Shown piece by piece: positions 26,111 through 37,660 of a stretch of DNA of 64,000 nt (the stretch's first letter is position 1; each line of letters starts with the position of its first letter). Source of the DNA: Prunella strophiata (Eukaryota; Chordata; Aves; Passeriformes; Prunellidae); assembly GCA_036583965.1 (NCBI GenBank), contig JAZBQD010000001.1:16669892-16733891 (forward strand), in the 5' to 3' direction. The translations under genes were made by a program, and so were the position numbers. A model generated the notes under the pieces. It did not search any database, was not told the DNA's origin, and saw only the letters and a program-made list of their open reading frames with translations.

Positions 26111-27649
26111 TGTCTTGCAGACAGAAAAGCAAGATTGCAAATAATGAAAAGGAAGATGTAGGATATGTTCCCTGAATAGTTTTCCTTGTTAGCTCCATCA
26201 GAGGGAGAAACAGAAACAGAGATATCCAGACAGGTCAGTCTGAGCCAATCCTGCTGAATGAAAACTCAGACCCTTCAGTTCTGTTGTGTTCTGAATAAAA
26301 CATTGAGTGAGCTGCAGCAGCAAGATGATGAATCTGTGCTACTCCACTCTAACAGTGAAGTTTAATTTGCTGTCACAGCCTGTGCCAGCACATGCCATTT
26401 TAATTCTGTTCAGCATACATTAATTACAAACTTGTCCCAATTCCTTCATCTGCTCCTCAGTAAAATGAACAACTTTTCAGCATTTTGGAATACCAGAAAA
26501 ATGGTTTTGATTGATTCATAATGCTGGACTTAGTTCATAGGATTGCCTCTCCCTTGAACCTGCTAACTCACAAGTCTATTACTATGGCTCTTGACAAAGC
26601 TGACTACCAGCAAGGCAGTAGATAGTTCATGGGTTTGGATATTGTCATCAAGAATATTTAACCACTTCAGACATGTCTGGAACTGTTTCATATTTAATAG
26701 ATGCAAACAGAAGTCTAATGTAACAAAGAAGTCGTGTGCAAAAGTCTTAAGAGAAAATTGAGTCAGATGAAAACTGAAAAATGCAAATATATGATGATGA
26801 ATGCTCTTATATAGTGAACATTACCAGCATTTCCATCCCAGATTTATTACTGTGCATTTACCAGCTCTGTTGGCAGATGGGATTAATGATAAGTAAACAA
26901 TTAGAGACTGAAGATAAATGATAAGGAGCAATTATAACTGTAGGTAGTGTTTTCTACTTCTTCCAGTGCTCAGTTTCACAGAGGGTAGAAGGGCTTTCCC
27001 CCCCTCAACCCCCACCCAGTTTTGTTCTCCTCCTGATCACCCTATCTCTGACAGGAGCTGGCTTCCAGGGTGAAGAACCCTGGGCACAAAACTGCTAATG
27101 AGCAATTTAGGCAGTAAGAAGATGGATCTGCAACACAGCAAAAAGCAGGAATAACAATTGACTCCCACTTCTCCACCCCCTCCCCAGTTCAGTGTTGTGG
27201 TTTCTGTCCCTCTTCTTCTAATTAAGCTTCCCTGAGTGCAAAATTAATGTCAATAATAAAGTGTATTCCTTGCTTGGGGAAAAGCTCCTGGCATCTCCCT
27301 GCTGTTTGCTCATGCCCTGTTATGCCCTGTGTTGTCAGTGATCCAGCAGACACCAAATATCTCATTGCCATCTCTGGTGTTCCCAGTGTCAGTAAATTTC
27401 ATATAGATTAAGTGTTTTCAGTGTGCTAGGGAGAGAAAAATTCCTCTGAGCAAAACCATTTTCTGAAGTTTTAAATAAAATGTAATTGTGCTATGAATTA
27501 AATGTTCAAACCCATGCCAAGCATTGCTGAAACTTGTTTAAACTATATATGAATTGTAAGTTATATTTTGCCTTAGATTTGATGCTTAGCCTTAATACAG
27601 TCAAATTTCAATAGCTCTTTAAAGACTGATTTGTTTTCCACTGCAATTC

Positions 27650-27778
27650 ACAGAATTCACAGAATCACCAGGTTAGAAGAGACCTTAAAGATCATCAAGT
27701 CCAACCCAACCCTAACACCTCAACTAAACCCTGGCACCCAGTGCCACATCCAGGCTTTTTCTTTCAATGACTCTGAAG
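27650..27778 (-). mobile_element. CR1 3'-end fragment, passerine-type (CR1-J2-like)
   Basis: It opens with the reversed CR1 terminus (CACAGAATTCACAGAATCACC), then AGAGACCTTAAAGATCATCA, AGTCCAACCCAACCCTAACA, CCTCAACTAAACCCTGGCAC and CAGTGCCACATCCAGGC. The wording follows, from memory, the songbird CR1-J2 family, and it is the best clue in the window to the host group. It breaks off before the GGTGACTC block. Confidence 0.85.
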
Positions 27779-29165
27779 AAGGTTTTAGGACCTAAGACAG
27801 ACTCATATTCAGCTTTAGGTGCAGCTTCCCTAAAGAAATTGTTTGTTGGGCAGTTCTCAGAATAAGGAGAGGTCTTGGCCCCACCTGGAAGTGCATTTTG
27901 TGCACATTAGCACAGCCAAGGTGCTGTGTTTGCATAAACACAAACCTAATCTGCAGAGACCCCAGAGCTGGTCACTGGCTCACTTCTCCATCAAGTGTTT
28001 TGTGTGTAAAACCTGGGCAGAGAAACTGAGAGAGGCTTCTCAGATTTCTGGAGATTACTTAAAATCCAATCTCTGCTTGGCTGTACAGGAGGTGTTTTAA
28101 GCATCTTTTCTAGCTCCAGTCTAAAGGGGACTTGGAATTTCTGAAATGTAAGCTGTCACTGCTAAGCTGTGGCAAAGCTCTGAGCCACCTCTCCTTGTGC
28201 AGCTCTGCACTGACCACCCAGCCCCTGGCAGTGTGTTTGCTGTGTCCTGCTTTGCTTGGGATTCATGATTTCATGTCAAGTAAGCCCTGCCCCTTGCTCC
28301 TCTGTACAATCCTACATCCAGTTGGAATGTTTCTCTCCATATTCCCATGCCCAGGCATGGAAGGTGAGTGAGAGAACAAGGTTAACTTATTTCATCACCT
28401 ACAAACCTCAGTGTGGAAAAAACTGAGGTGAAAAATACTTAAAATAACCTTTCCTTCTTGCACTTAGTCTTCTCTGATTCTGTTTTTTCCATCTTATCTT
28501 TAATGGGTGGAGAAAGAGATCACACCGAGGGTTATAGCTTGGCTGCACTGAAATCAAACACTGCCATGAAATGAGCTCATCATCTGGGTGTGGATGGTGG
28601 CACAGCAGCATCCCACACTCGGCAGGGTGAGCCCTCTGACCTTTTGGTGAGAATCAACTGATTCTCTGATTAGTTGGAGAAAACATTCAGCAGATGGGCT
28701 CTTCTTAATCTTCTGCCACACACTCGAGTACAGCCAGATAACAGCACTTACTCTGTAGCTTTGCCAAAGTAGTCTCGTAGAAGCAGAAACAAAAAGCCTT
28801 TCTTTGAGGTGCTGTGGGTTTTCCCAGTGTTTTTTGATTTTTTTCCTGTTTTTTCCCCTGTTGCTCCTTTAGTCTGTCAGATGAGTGTCCCCTCTCCCCA
28901 CACTTATTTAGGATTTTGGAAGTGGTTAAAATGCATGCCATGAGCACGTGGCTCTCAGGTAAGACTGGGAACAAACCTCACAGAGTAATAAGTATTTAAA
29001 TCACCGTCTCTGATGGTTTAACTGCTGCAAGCAGATTGTCAGCTTCTCAGTGCATGCACTGCATGGCCTCCAAACATCAGTGGCACAAAACAGTTTTGAT
29101 TCTTTGCTTCTTATTCTTTGCTTCTTTATTGACATGAAACAAATAAACGTTTCCATTGTTGGCAG

Positions 29166-32100
29166 CATCGGTAATGAAGGCATCAGTAGCCAGAGTGCTG
29201 AAGAGCAATCCAGCCCAAATTCCAGCCCAAATTCCAGCCCAAATTCCAGCACGGGCTCTCCAGAGGGGACGGGACAGAACACTGCCTTGCAGGAGCAAGG
29301 AGGACAAACAGACTCTGATTTCTTAAAGCAAGAAGCAAGGGAGAGAATCCTGCCTGTCACAGAGTGTGCCAAAGGACCTGTCACAGGCAGCAGTGACAAA
29401 TCACACACCTCAGACTGCCACAGAGCACAGCCATCACCAGGTCCAGGGGATGACACAGAAGAGGGATCAGCACATGCTGAGTCTGTGGACAACACTGCTT
29501 CCTCCTCTACCAAAACCAGCCAGAATGAGCCCAGAATGCCAGGCCAGGAGCCCAGCCCTGAGGCAGCACTCCCAGCAGTGCAAGGAGCCACAGCAGTGAG
29601 TCTGGGTGAATCAGGATCACTCCAGCAGGACGAGCAGCTGGGTGGCAGGAGGGAGCCACATGGCAGCACGTTCCCCTGGGGTGAAGCAGCAGGAGATCAT
29701 TTTACTGCTCAGGAGGCCGAGCAGGAGCGAGGAGTTTTGGAAGTAGGTCAGCTGCAGGCACTAATGCAGCAAGGTAGACAGAACACAGATGGTGGAGAGG
29801 GTCTGCTAATGGAAAAGGAAACCTTAATCCCAAATTATCCAGCAACAGGAGGCTCAGACGGTGAAAAATTTGGAGCGATTGCGAATGCTCAGGGCTTCAC
29901 TGAGATCTGTAATCTACAGATGGGGGCTGAAACAACAGCTAAAGGGAATGAGGCAAATCCAGCTCTATCTGGAAGCAAAAGGGAGCAATCAGAACCCTGC
30001 ACTTTAATGTCAGAGTTGCCTCCTAGCCCTCCAAATCTCTTCCTGGTACCAAAGCCTGAAGAGCCTTCGAGGGAATATGTGCCTGGAAATGGCTCTCAAG
30101 ATCCAGGGAGGAGTGAAGCAGTGAAAACAGCCTCTGAAAAGAACAAACCCCTTTTTCAAAGAGAGCTTCAAAAGGAGGATGAGCTTGTTAGTGCTGAGCA
30201 TTTCAGTGTGCCTTTATCATTTGAGAGAGAGGAAGAAGGAAAATCAGCTGTCACAACTGAAAGCCCAAAAGAAGCCAATAGCAATGAAATTATAAAAGCT
30301 GATGATGTGTCTAGAGAAAGCACCACACTTTCTGAAACAGAAAGCATTATCAGTCCCACCAAGGAAAATTCAGTGGTAGATAAAAGATTATTACTGGAGG
30401 AATATGCATTAAGTACTTCTTTGAGCAGATCCACAGAGCTGTATCAAAAAGAAACGGGGGTGGATGTAACAGGAAGAAAAAATGGAATCAGAACAGAGGA
30501 TGCACAAGTGTCAGAAAACACTGAATTACCTGAGGACTCGAGTGGGGCACAAAAACAACTATTGAGCTCTGTTAGTAGCCACCACCAGGACACGGAAAAT
30601 ACCAACTTGGAATATGATCCTGAAAAATTCAGTCTTTGTAAAAACACTTCAACAGGTGACCTGGGGGAAGAATGTGGGGGAAAAGCCTCTTAATTTGCAC
30701 AGTAACTTTAAATCACCCAAAGGGAATTCCCAGCCTCGTGGTTGTGAACCTGACCAACAAATGAGCAAAGAGAAAGCAGCTGCCCCAGATGGCCTGGAGA
30801 ACAAACTCGTGCCTTCACCACAGCTGGCAAGGGAGGAATGCCCAGGGAGTTCTGATTGCTTTAACACTGAGGCAGAAGGCAAAACTTGGGGCCAGTCAGG
30901 CTGTAACAGGACTGAAAAGGTTTGTTTAGATGGTGCACACAGTCCACTGCTCCCCCAGCCTGGGAACAATCATATTAAGCAGAGTAAGCAAGATGAGTCC
31001 TGGGAAAAGGCTTTTGCTAGAGAAGCTGTGTTGGAATCTGAAAAAGCTGAGAGTCAAGAAAAGCCTTGAGAGCTCCAGCAAATCAGAACAAAGTGCAAAA
31101 ACGCCTGAATTAAAACTTGATCTCCAGGCCTTAAATGAGTTGGCAGGGACTATGGGACAAAGCAAGGAGGCCTCACAGGCTCTGGAAACCAAAGAACTGA
31201 ACAGTCACATCACCAAGGCACCTCACAGAGATCCAGAGCAGGAACCTGCAGCTGCACACAGCAGTGCTGGGGATGGGAATCAAAATGAGGGTGTTCAACA
31301 AGAGAAGCACCAAACTGCAGTGAAAAGTTCTGTGGAGGATGAAGATTTGGCTCAGAAAAGTAAAAGTAAATCAGGATGTGCAAGTGGCTGCAGAAAGTCA
31401 CAGAGAATACACAGATGGCTCTTTCAGAACCCCCTAAAACTGCAGTCAGCACTTCAGGACTTACTGATCACCAATGTTCACATGGAGGAAAGGGGTGACA
31501 GGGACATCACTGCAAACAACATGCCCCTCTGAGAGGGACACGTGCAGCTCTTCAGAGGTCCTGGAGTGCAGTGTCCAAGAGGAGCAGGAAAATGAAGGTG
31601 TTCCAACAGCTCCTCCCCAAGCAGAGCAAGCAGAGCAGTCACTGTCTGCTGCTGGTGACAGTGGCTGGAGTTCAAACACAGAGCTTGAACAGCAGGAGCA
31701 CCAGAGCAGCCTGGCAGCTGCCAGCAGAGCAGATGAGCAGCAGCTCAAAGGAAGGGCACCACAACCGGACCGAGACAATCACAGCACCACCCCACAAATA
31801 CCTCAGGACATTTCAAACAACCCTGAGAAACAATCTCCTCTGCCAGGTCCAGCACTGCCCCAGAGTGGCTCTGAGAGGCCAAAAGAGCAGGACAAGGATG
31901 ACAGCAGCGCTGAGGACGTGAGCAAACACGGGCACAGCACTTCTGGTGTGACCGCGCCTAATTTGCGAGATTGCGAGGAGCAAAACAAAACCCATCTGAA
32001 GGCAGGAGGGAAGTGCTGCAGTAAGCAAAACTCAGGCAAGCCCGAGCAGGGTGATAATTCTTTGATCTCAGCGAGGCAGCATGAAGCAGCATGTCAGAGA

Positions 32101-34829
32101 GACACGTTTTGTGAAGGACTTGAAAAGAATGAGCAGCCAGGCAGCGTGTGCAGAAGGGAGGATAACGCTGGTGAAAGCGGTGCTGCTGCTGTAATCTCTC
32201 CTCCAGGGACACAGGATTCAGCAAGTGCCACTAACACATCACAGGCTTTGCCAAGTGATACAGAAATAGCACATGCTTCTGCTAATTCTGAGAAAAATGA
32301 TCCCCAAATATCTCGTCCAGAAATGCAAAGGAAAATGCCATTAATGGCAAAAAACTCAGAAAATATTCTGACTGCTGATGGGGGAATCATCCAGAAAGAT
32401 GGAAACATGGAGATGAGTTGTGAGGACAGTGCTTCTGTCCTAGAAACAAGCAATATAAAGCCTGATACAAGTCCAGGGGCACAAGGATCTCCTTCACCAT
32501 TACAGGCACACAGGGAAGTCATTCCCACTGATAACTCGAAATAAATCCAACTGCATTCAAAATGCAACAGAGCAGCCTGGTTATTGTCAAGCAGATTTTA
32601 CAATTTCTGCACTCAGCCATCCCAGCCAGCAAGCTGGAAACGAGGACAAGGGTACTGGGGGGGGATCACTAAGTAATGAGCTGGAAGTTGTAGCATCCCA
32701 AAACCCCTCAGCAGGTAACTCTAATTTGCAGGGATCCCCCAGGTCCTCAGGTGTCAGCACCCTTAGGTCCCTCACCCAGGGTAAGCACAGGTAAAGCAGC
32801 AAACTCAGAAAACAGCTCTGCTGGGAATATGTGTGTGAGTGAAAAAGACTGTCCAGACCAAAGTTTTCAGGGTGATGGAGACAGAACTTTTGCCCTGTCA
32901 GAGACTTTGAATGTAGGGCAGAGAACTGGAAACTTATCACACTTCAGTTCTGAGAAGCTGAAGGAAGAGATCTCTGCAATTAAATCCAAAAAAACAAAAA
33001 GTGAGCTAAACTTCAAAGAGCAGCAAAGTGACAGTTCAGCTGAGTCTCTGTTAGCACTCCCTACTACAGAAGGGAAGCTGCTGAGCCTTTCATCATCACG
33101 AGGAGGCTGTAATGAGGAAATTGCAACCAAGATCTGCGTAGATGACAAGTACGGTAAGATCTTAGAGAAACCTGGGAATTCAGAAAAAATGGAAGAGCTT
33201 TCAAAAGAGAATAATAACATAACCAGGGCAGACATCAGTGTTTCTGAACAGTCTGCAGAGAACTCTGGAAGGGAGTATGAGGCTCTGACTTGCAGCTCTC
33301 TGGACATTGGCTCCAGCATCCCCGACTTCAGGGAGCACATCAGCCAGATTTTTAAAAAAACTGTCCACAGCACACTGAGTGCTGAATTACCCCAACTTTT
33401 GACTGAAAACCATGCAGGCTTCAAGCAGAGCCCAGTGGCCAAGGACACAGCAGAACTCTGTGGTGCTGAGAACTTTTCAGAACCAAACAAGGCGGGCAAA
33501 GGAGCTCCCGAGGGCACCTCAGAAGCAGAGGGGCAAGAGTTTTCTTTAGCTACTGAGATTTCCTGCAAAGCTGCCCAGGGCAAATCTCTGCAACAAGAAA
33601 ACACAGGGGCAGAGCTGCCACCAGCAAGTCTCCAGGACTCTGAGGAAAGCAGGCAGCCCTCTGGCTGTTCAGAAGTGGTCCCTGGCTTGGATGGCGCTCC
33701 ATCTGCCGAACAAGCCCCAGAAAATCTGCCAAAGCCAGGCAAACCCACTGAGAGCAGTGAGATGGAAAGAGAGGAGGGCGTGTGCGCTGGTGGCGTTGAT
33801 CCTGAATCACTAATAAGCTTAGAGATAAAGAAACAAGGAGCAGCTTCATTTGATGGGGCAGCAGCAGCTGAGAACTTCCCTGCGTGCTCCGACAGCCAGC
33901 AGCAACCCACCGGAGCTGTTATCTCTGCCGGCGATGTGCAGGGGAGGGACGTAGAAGATGCTGCTGCCACAGAGGGAAATAACTTAATTCCAGAGTGCAA
34001 GTGCAGAATCAGTTCCCTCTGAAGAGGATGTAAGTCTTGCTGCTGCACAGTGCCAGGATCCTAAGCCAAATGAACAGGAGAAAAGTGAGTATGGTGATGC
34101 AGACGTTGCCAAGAGCAGCTCTGACATGGCAGCATCAACGCTCGTCCCAGGAGGATCTTACAGCCATGAAGAATTGCCAGACAATTTCAGTGTGCCACCT
34201 GAGGAAATTCAGGAGGCAAACATTCACAGCAATTCTGTGCATGACATTAGGTCTGAGAGTGACATGCAGTTGACACAGGATGAAGCAGTAAATAGGAAAT
34301 GCTTGGAAACACCGGGAGATTCTCAAGATGCACAGCAAGAAAAGAAAGTGACCATGCATGGGTTAATAGATTACTTAAAAACTGAAGTAAGCCAGGATGA
34401 TTGCTTGCAAACTGACTGTAAACTAGAGTCTGGCAGTATGACTGAGGGAGAGGTGAAAGAGAATGGTGACACAGTGTTAAGCACAGCAAGGACAGGTAAT
34501 GAAAAAAGTGGAGACATCCCTGAAACTGGTACTGCAAGGATGTTAGTCACTGCTGAGGGAGACCTGGCTATAAACACGAGCACTGAGGAGCAGGAGGCAG
34601 ACCTGTACAAAAATCACTCTCCAGCTCTCCCTGTGATGGAGCAGGGTGAGCATTCTGCACCTGCAGGTCTTGTTGTTGCTGAAAATCAGCCAAGCAGGAT
34701 GAATTCAGAGCACGAAATCTCCCTCCAGGATGCCAAAGGAAAGCTATCACCACTTGCATTAACTGAGCCTAAGAACCTTGACCTCAGTGAACTTCAAGAT
34801 GTGGCTGTGGCAGGATTACCCACTGAAAG
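29166..34829 (+). CDS. TACC2: TACC2 giant exon (about 1,886 codons), with six frame breaks as given
   Basis: The acceptor GTTGGCAG ends at 29165; the donor GTATTT begins at 34830. Entry is in phase 2 (AG+C = Ser, then IGNEG; human has SSIGSVG here, from memory) and exit is in phase 2 (...PTE, AG). The protein is acidic, Ser/Glu/Gln-rich, Trp-poor and probably disordered, without a folded domain. TACC2-like landmarks are PDFREHI with IFKK at 33321-33360 and the LSTA...SGDIPETGTAR stretch at 34477-34542. The frame is +1 to about 30680, +2 to about 31060, +3 to about 31525, +1 to about 32540, +2 to about 32738, +3 to about 33990, then +1 to the end. Each change needs one base removed. Six such bases leave 5,658, a multiple of three, as a phase 2/2 exon requires. 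In mammals this exon is used in only a subset of TACC2 isoforms. An assembly artefact is likelier than a pseudo-exon, but both fit. Confidence 0.92.
29209..29250 (+). repeat. 12-bp coding tandem repeat (SPNS units)
   Basis: TCCAGCCCAAAT is repeated three and a half times without mismatch, encoding successive S-P-N-S units near the start of the giant exon. Identity at the DNA level implies recent slippage. Copy number in other birds probably varies in steps of four residues. Confidence 0.92.
30614..30693 (+). other. TACC2: frame break 1 in TACC2 giant exon (frame +1 to +2)
   Basis: Frame +1 ends at TAA 30691-30693 while frame +2 is open from before 30614. Removing one base from the G5/A4 run at 30676-30684 gives a smooth join, EECGEKPLNLHSN. 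Other runs in the interval (A5 near 30623 and 30640, G5 at 30663-30667) are possible sites. Confidence 0.85.
31041..31069 (+). other. TACC2: frame break 2 in TACC2 giant exon (frame +2 to +3)
   Basis: Frame +2 ends at TGA 31067-31069. One base too many in the A4 run at 31059-31062 (or the A5 at 31041-31045) explains the change and joins AESQE to SLESSSKSEQ. Confidence 0.85.
31520..31532 (+). other. TACC2: frame break 3 in TACC2 giant exon (frame +3 to +1)
   Basis: Frame +3 ends at TGA 31530-31532. Dropping one C from the C4 run at 31524-31527 joins ITANNMP to SERDTCSSSEVLE. Confidence 0.87.
32536..32546 (+). other. TACC2: frame break 4 in TACC2 giant exon (frame +1 to +2)
   Basis: Frame +1 ends at TAA 32542-32544. 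Removing one A from the run at 32539-32541 joins IPTDNS to NKSNCIQNATEQPGY. Frame +2 is then open for about 80 codons, to a TAA near 32795. It contains no long ATG-initiated frame, so the segment is easily overlooked. Confidence 0.82.
32720..32797 (+). other. TACC2: frame break 5 in TACC2 giant exon (frame +2 to +3)
   Basis: Frame +2 must switch to frame +3 before about 32795. One extra C in the C5 run at 32736-32740 is the simplest site, giving QGSPGPQVSAPLGPSP. The G8 run near 32657-32664 was tested as the site and fails, because removing a G there makes an immediate stop. Confidence 0.78.
33985..34022 (+). other. TACC2: frame break 6 in TACC2 giant exon (frame +3 to +1)
   Basis: Frame +3 ends at TGA 34020-34022, and the last frame +1 stop is at 33985-33987, so the break is tightly boxed in. 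One base too many in the TT or CC near 33988-33991 gives NNLIQSASAESVPSEEDVS. Loss from the C3 at 34015-34017 is possible but leaves a less TACC2-like peptide. Unlike the others, no run here is longer than three. Confidence 0.8.
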
Positions 34830-37611
34830 GTATTTACTTTGAATTACTACAAATGCTTGGCAGGAGCCCAGGGCTGGAGAGGGCTGCAATTTTCCAGGCA
34901 GGTGCCCGTTGTCTGGGCAGTTTGGGAGGGCATGTCACTTACTCTGTTCTTAACTTTATCTTAAATATGTGTTGCTTCTAAATGTGGATTATGCAGAAAA
35001 AAAAAAAATATTTGTAAGGACAGAGAGGTCCTGAAAGCTGAGGAGCAGAGTTCTGAGCTGTTCCATCTGCTGGGCCAGATTCCTGTCCTTACCTGTGTGG
35101 ATTTGCTTCCCAGTGTTCTCACCTTGTAGCCTGAAGTTAGGCATACAAATTGCACTTCCTAGCCTTAAGTTAGGAGACTTTGGCCTCAGTTTTGGTGACC
35201 CAGTTAAATGAGACCTGCAGCATTCACATGGTGTAGTGCAGTGTTTAAAAACAAGCCTAAGGAGTAACCCAGTTACTCACAGTTAGTTGTCTGGGCCTCC
35301 CTCTTATCCTCCTGTACAATATAATTGCACTGACAGTGCCTTTGATCACTGTGTTATTCAGTGTTTCTAATGACATGGAGTTGTTTCAGATGTGAATTCT
35401 TCTGAGCTGGGACTTGTGGAGCCTCAGAATTGCTTTTTTTGGTTTTATTTATTTTTATTTTCCAAACCTAGCAGTAACTGCTTTAATAAAGTTTAGACTT
35501 TTTTTTTTTTTTTTTCCCTTTTTTAATGAGCTTCTAGTTTGCTGTTTGAATTCCTAGTTTGATGTGCAGTTAATTCAGGATAATTATGATCTTAGAACAG
35601 GTGATTTCCCTTTATCTAGTCATGTCACTGCTTCCTCTGTAACCTCAGAACTTCCTTGCACACTGTCCCTCATATCAGAGGAGGCAGGGATGTCAGCAGA
35701 GCACAGAGAAAAGCTAAACTTTCTCAGACAATGCCAATGAATGGTCTGCAGAGGTGGAATCTTTCTAAGTAATCCCGAAACCACAGATGGCACTAACTGA
35801 CCAATAAGGGAAAATGTCCCAGTGCCACCTTCCTTCAAGGCTGAGGTGATGAAACCATATTGTGAGAATTCCTGAAGTGGTTCAGTCGTGGTGAGAATGT
35901 TCAGTTCTGCCTGCTGAATGTGAGGCTGAATGTCACCCAACTTGTGTGAGCAGAATGCATATTAGAAATACATTAGAAGTGTTGGAAACCAGGACAGCTG
36001 TATGACTTTCTCTTGAAGGATCTGTCTATAAAATGACAAGGAAATTACACCCTGTTATTTCTCTTGAGGTCCTTCCTCTTTTGTTTGCTTCCCTTTACCT
36101 GATGGGAAGCTTCACAGTGGGTAGCTTTGAAATTCCCAAACAAATTGCTGGCAGGGGCTGGCTCAGGAGCCACCAGGGACTCAGGGCAGTGCCTAAGTCT
36201 GTGCCTGTGTTTCATATCAGGGTGGGTACCATACTTTAAATAAATACCTGTGGCAGGCAGGGCAGGGCTCCTGAAACAGCTGCTGACAATTCATGGAGTA
36301 GTTGCTTAATGCCTGCATATGCTTCAGGAATTCATGATCACCTGTTTTTCCAGTGTGAGGGTTTGCATCAGCAGGCAGCTGCTCCTTTGGACTGTGGCTG
36401 TCCACAAGGCTGAAACACTGGGGGCTCTCAGAGGGCCAGAGGAGCCTCTGCTCTGATCAGGCTCTTTTTTTAGAGCAATATGCATTGATATCACAAAAAA
36501 AGAAGCAGACAGCATTAGCTGAGCTGGCTGGTCTGTCTTCATCAGCTACAATACACTGACCAGTTTTCCTCTGGGATGAAAACTGGATTTCTTTGTATCA
36601 TTAAATTTCAAGGTGTATTCCATATGCTGTGTATGTCAGCCACAAAGCTTTGAGTGCTTTGCAGTGGTTTATTGCCCTGTCATCCTTACAGAGGATAAAC
36701 TACTACAGCCTTGCAAAATGAGGACATTGCTAAGAGCTGGCTGTGAGGATACAGACCTGATATAAAGAAATTCAGGGAGAAAGACTCCTCCCCAGCTCTC
36801 AAAATAAATATCAATAAGAATTAAATTATGTTTAGGAGAAGGAAATGGTTCTGAGAACCATTTAGAACCTCCTTAATAAGAAGGAGAAGGTTCTGGATAA
36901 TTTAATCTTTGTTTTTTTTTCACCTTCTACCTCTTCTGTACAACTCCCTCTCTTACAAGATCCCTCATACTGAAACCCCACTGAATTGTGCATGAGGGGG
37001 TGAAGTTGTGTGATCTGAATCTCAAATTCTTGTTGGGATTTTTTCCTGGAGAGGAAATAGAGGAATTTCTTCCCTTTGTGGCCATGCCCTGGGAGGAGGC
37101 TGGTCTTGAGATGAGCAGTGAATCCAAGCACTGCCTGCAGGGATTGCTGCCCCCACCACCTTTAGGGGGGCAGCTCTGAGGAGAGCCCTCATGTCTGCAG
37201 GCAGCAGAACAGCACCAATCACTTCCCTGCTGATCTTCAGTGTAAAGGACACTCATTTTTGGAAAGGAGATTGTGGCTGAAGCCACACTTCCTTGTGGAA
37301 CTACAGCTGTGCTAATAGCAGAAGTAGGGAAGAGTTGGATTTTGGCAAACCTGTGTGTCGGCACTGAAAAAGACTAAAAAAAAACCCAAACCCAACTTGT
37401 TTTGTTGTTTTTAACTTTCTTCACCAAGCCAATAACACAAAACCTTTATTCCTAATGGCCACATTTGGGCATCAAAACGTCATTATTCCATTAATTTGGC
37501 TTCTGTTTGCTTCACTTTTCTGTCTGAGGTTTACTTGGAAACCTTGATTAAGATTTTCAAGATCAGGACTTGACTTGTTTTTTTTTTTGTTTTTCCTTCT
37601 TTTGCAATTGA

Positions 37612-37660
37612 TACCCACATATGTGTAATGTAACCCACATATTTGTAATGTAACCCACAC
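37612..37660. repeat. 20-bp tandem repeat, about 2.5 copies
   Basis: Units of the type ACCCACATATTTGTAATGTA follow one another, with G/T variation at one site. Short intronic minisatellite. Confidence 0.8.

Larger units (their letters stand above)
21271..29165 (+). other. TACC2 intron 2
   Basis: It runs from GTAAGA to the acceptor CCATTGTTGGCAG. Recognisable contents are a GAT-rich microsatellite (about 21350-21385), the pentanucleotide array (about 21629-21853), an old CR1 scrap (about 26010-26110), a passerine-type CR1 3' end (about 27650-27778) and a T16-19 run near 25597. The rest is unique intronic sequence in which I see no exon. Confidence 0.75.

Noticed and set aside
29001..29669. 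222-codon minus-strand frame over the giant-exon acceptor
   Set aside because: It overlaps TACC2 coding DNA. The repeats in it (GLEFGLEFGLEFG) are the antisense of the SPNS tandem repeat.
30650..34022. Explaining the six frame changes by small introns or programmed ribosomal frameshifting
   Set aside because: No GT...AG pairs with branch and pyrimidine signals bridge the breaks; the frames join within a few bases. Six programmed shifts in one exon has no precedent I know of, and no slippery-site pattern is shared among them.
32867..34048. 393-codon open frame on the minus strand antisense to the giant exon
   Set aside because: It lies opposite real TACC2 coding sequence, whose codon use leaves few stops in that antisense frame. 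It shows no recognisable domain and no promoter or splice signals of its own.
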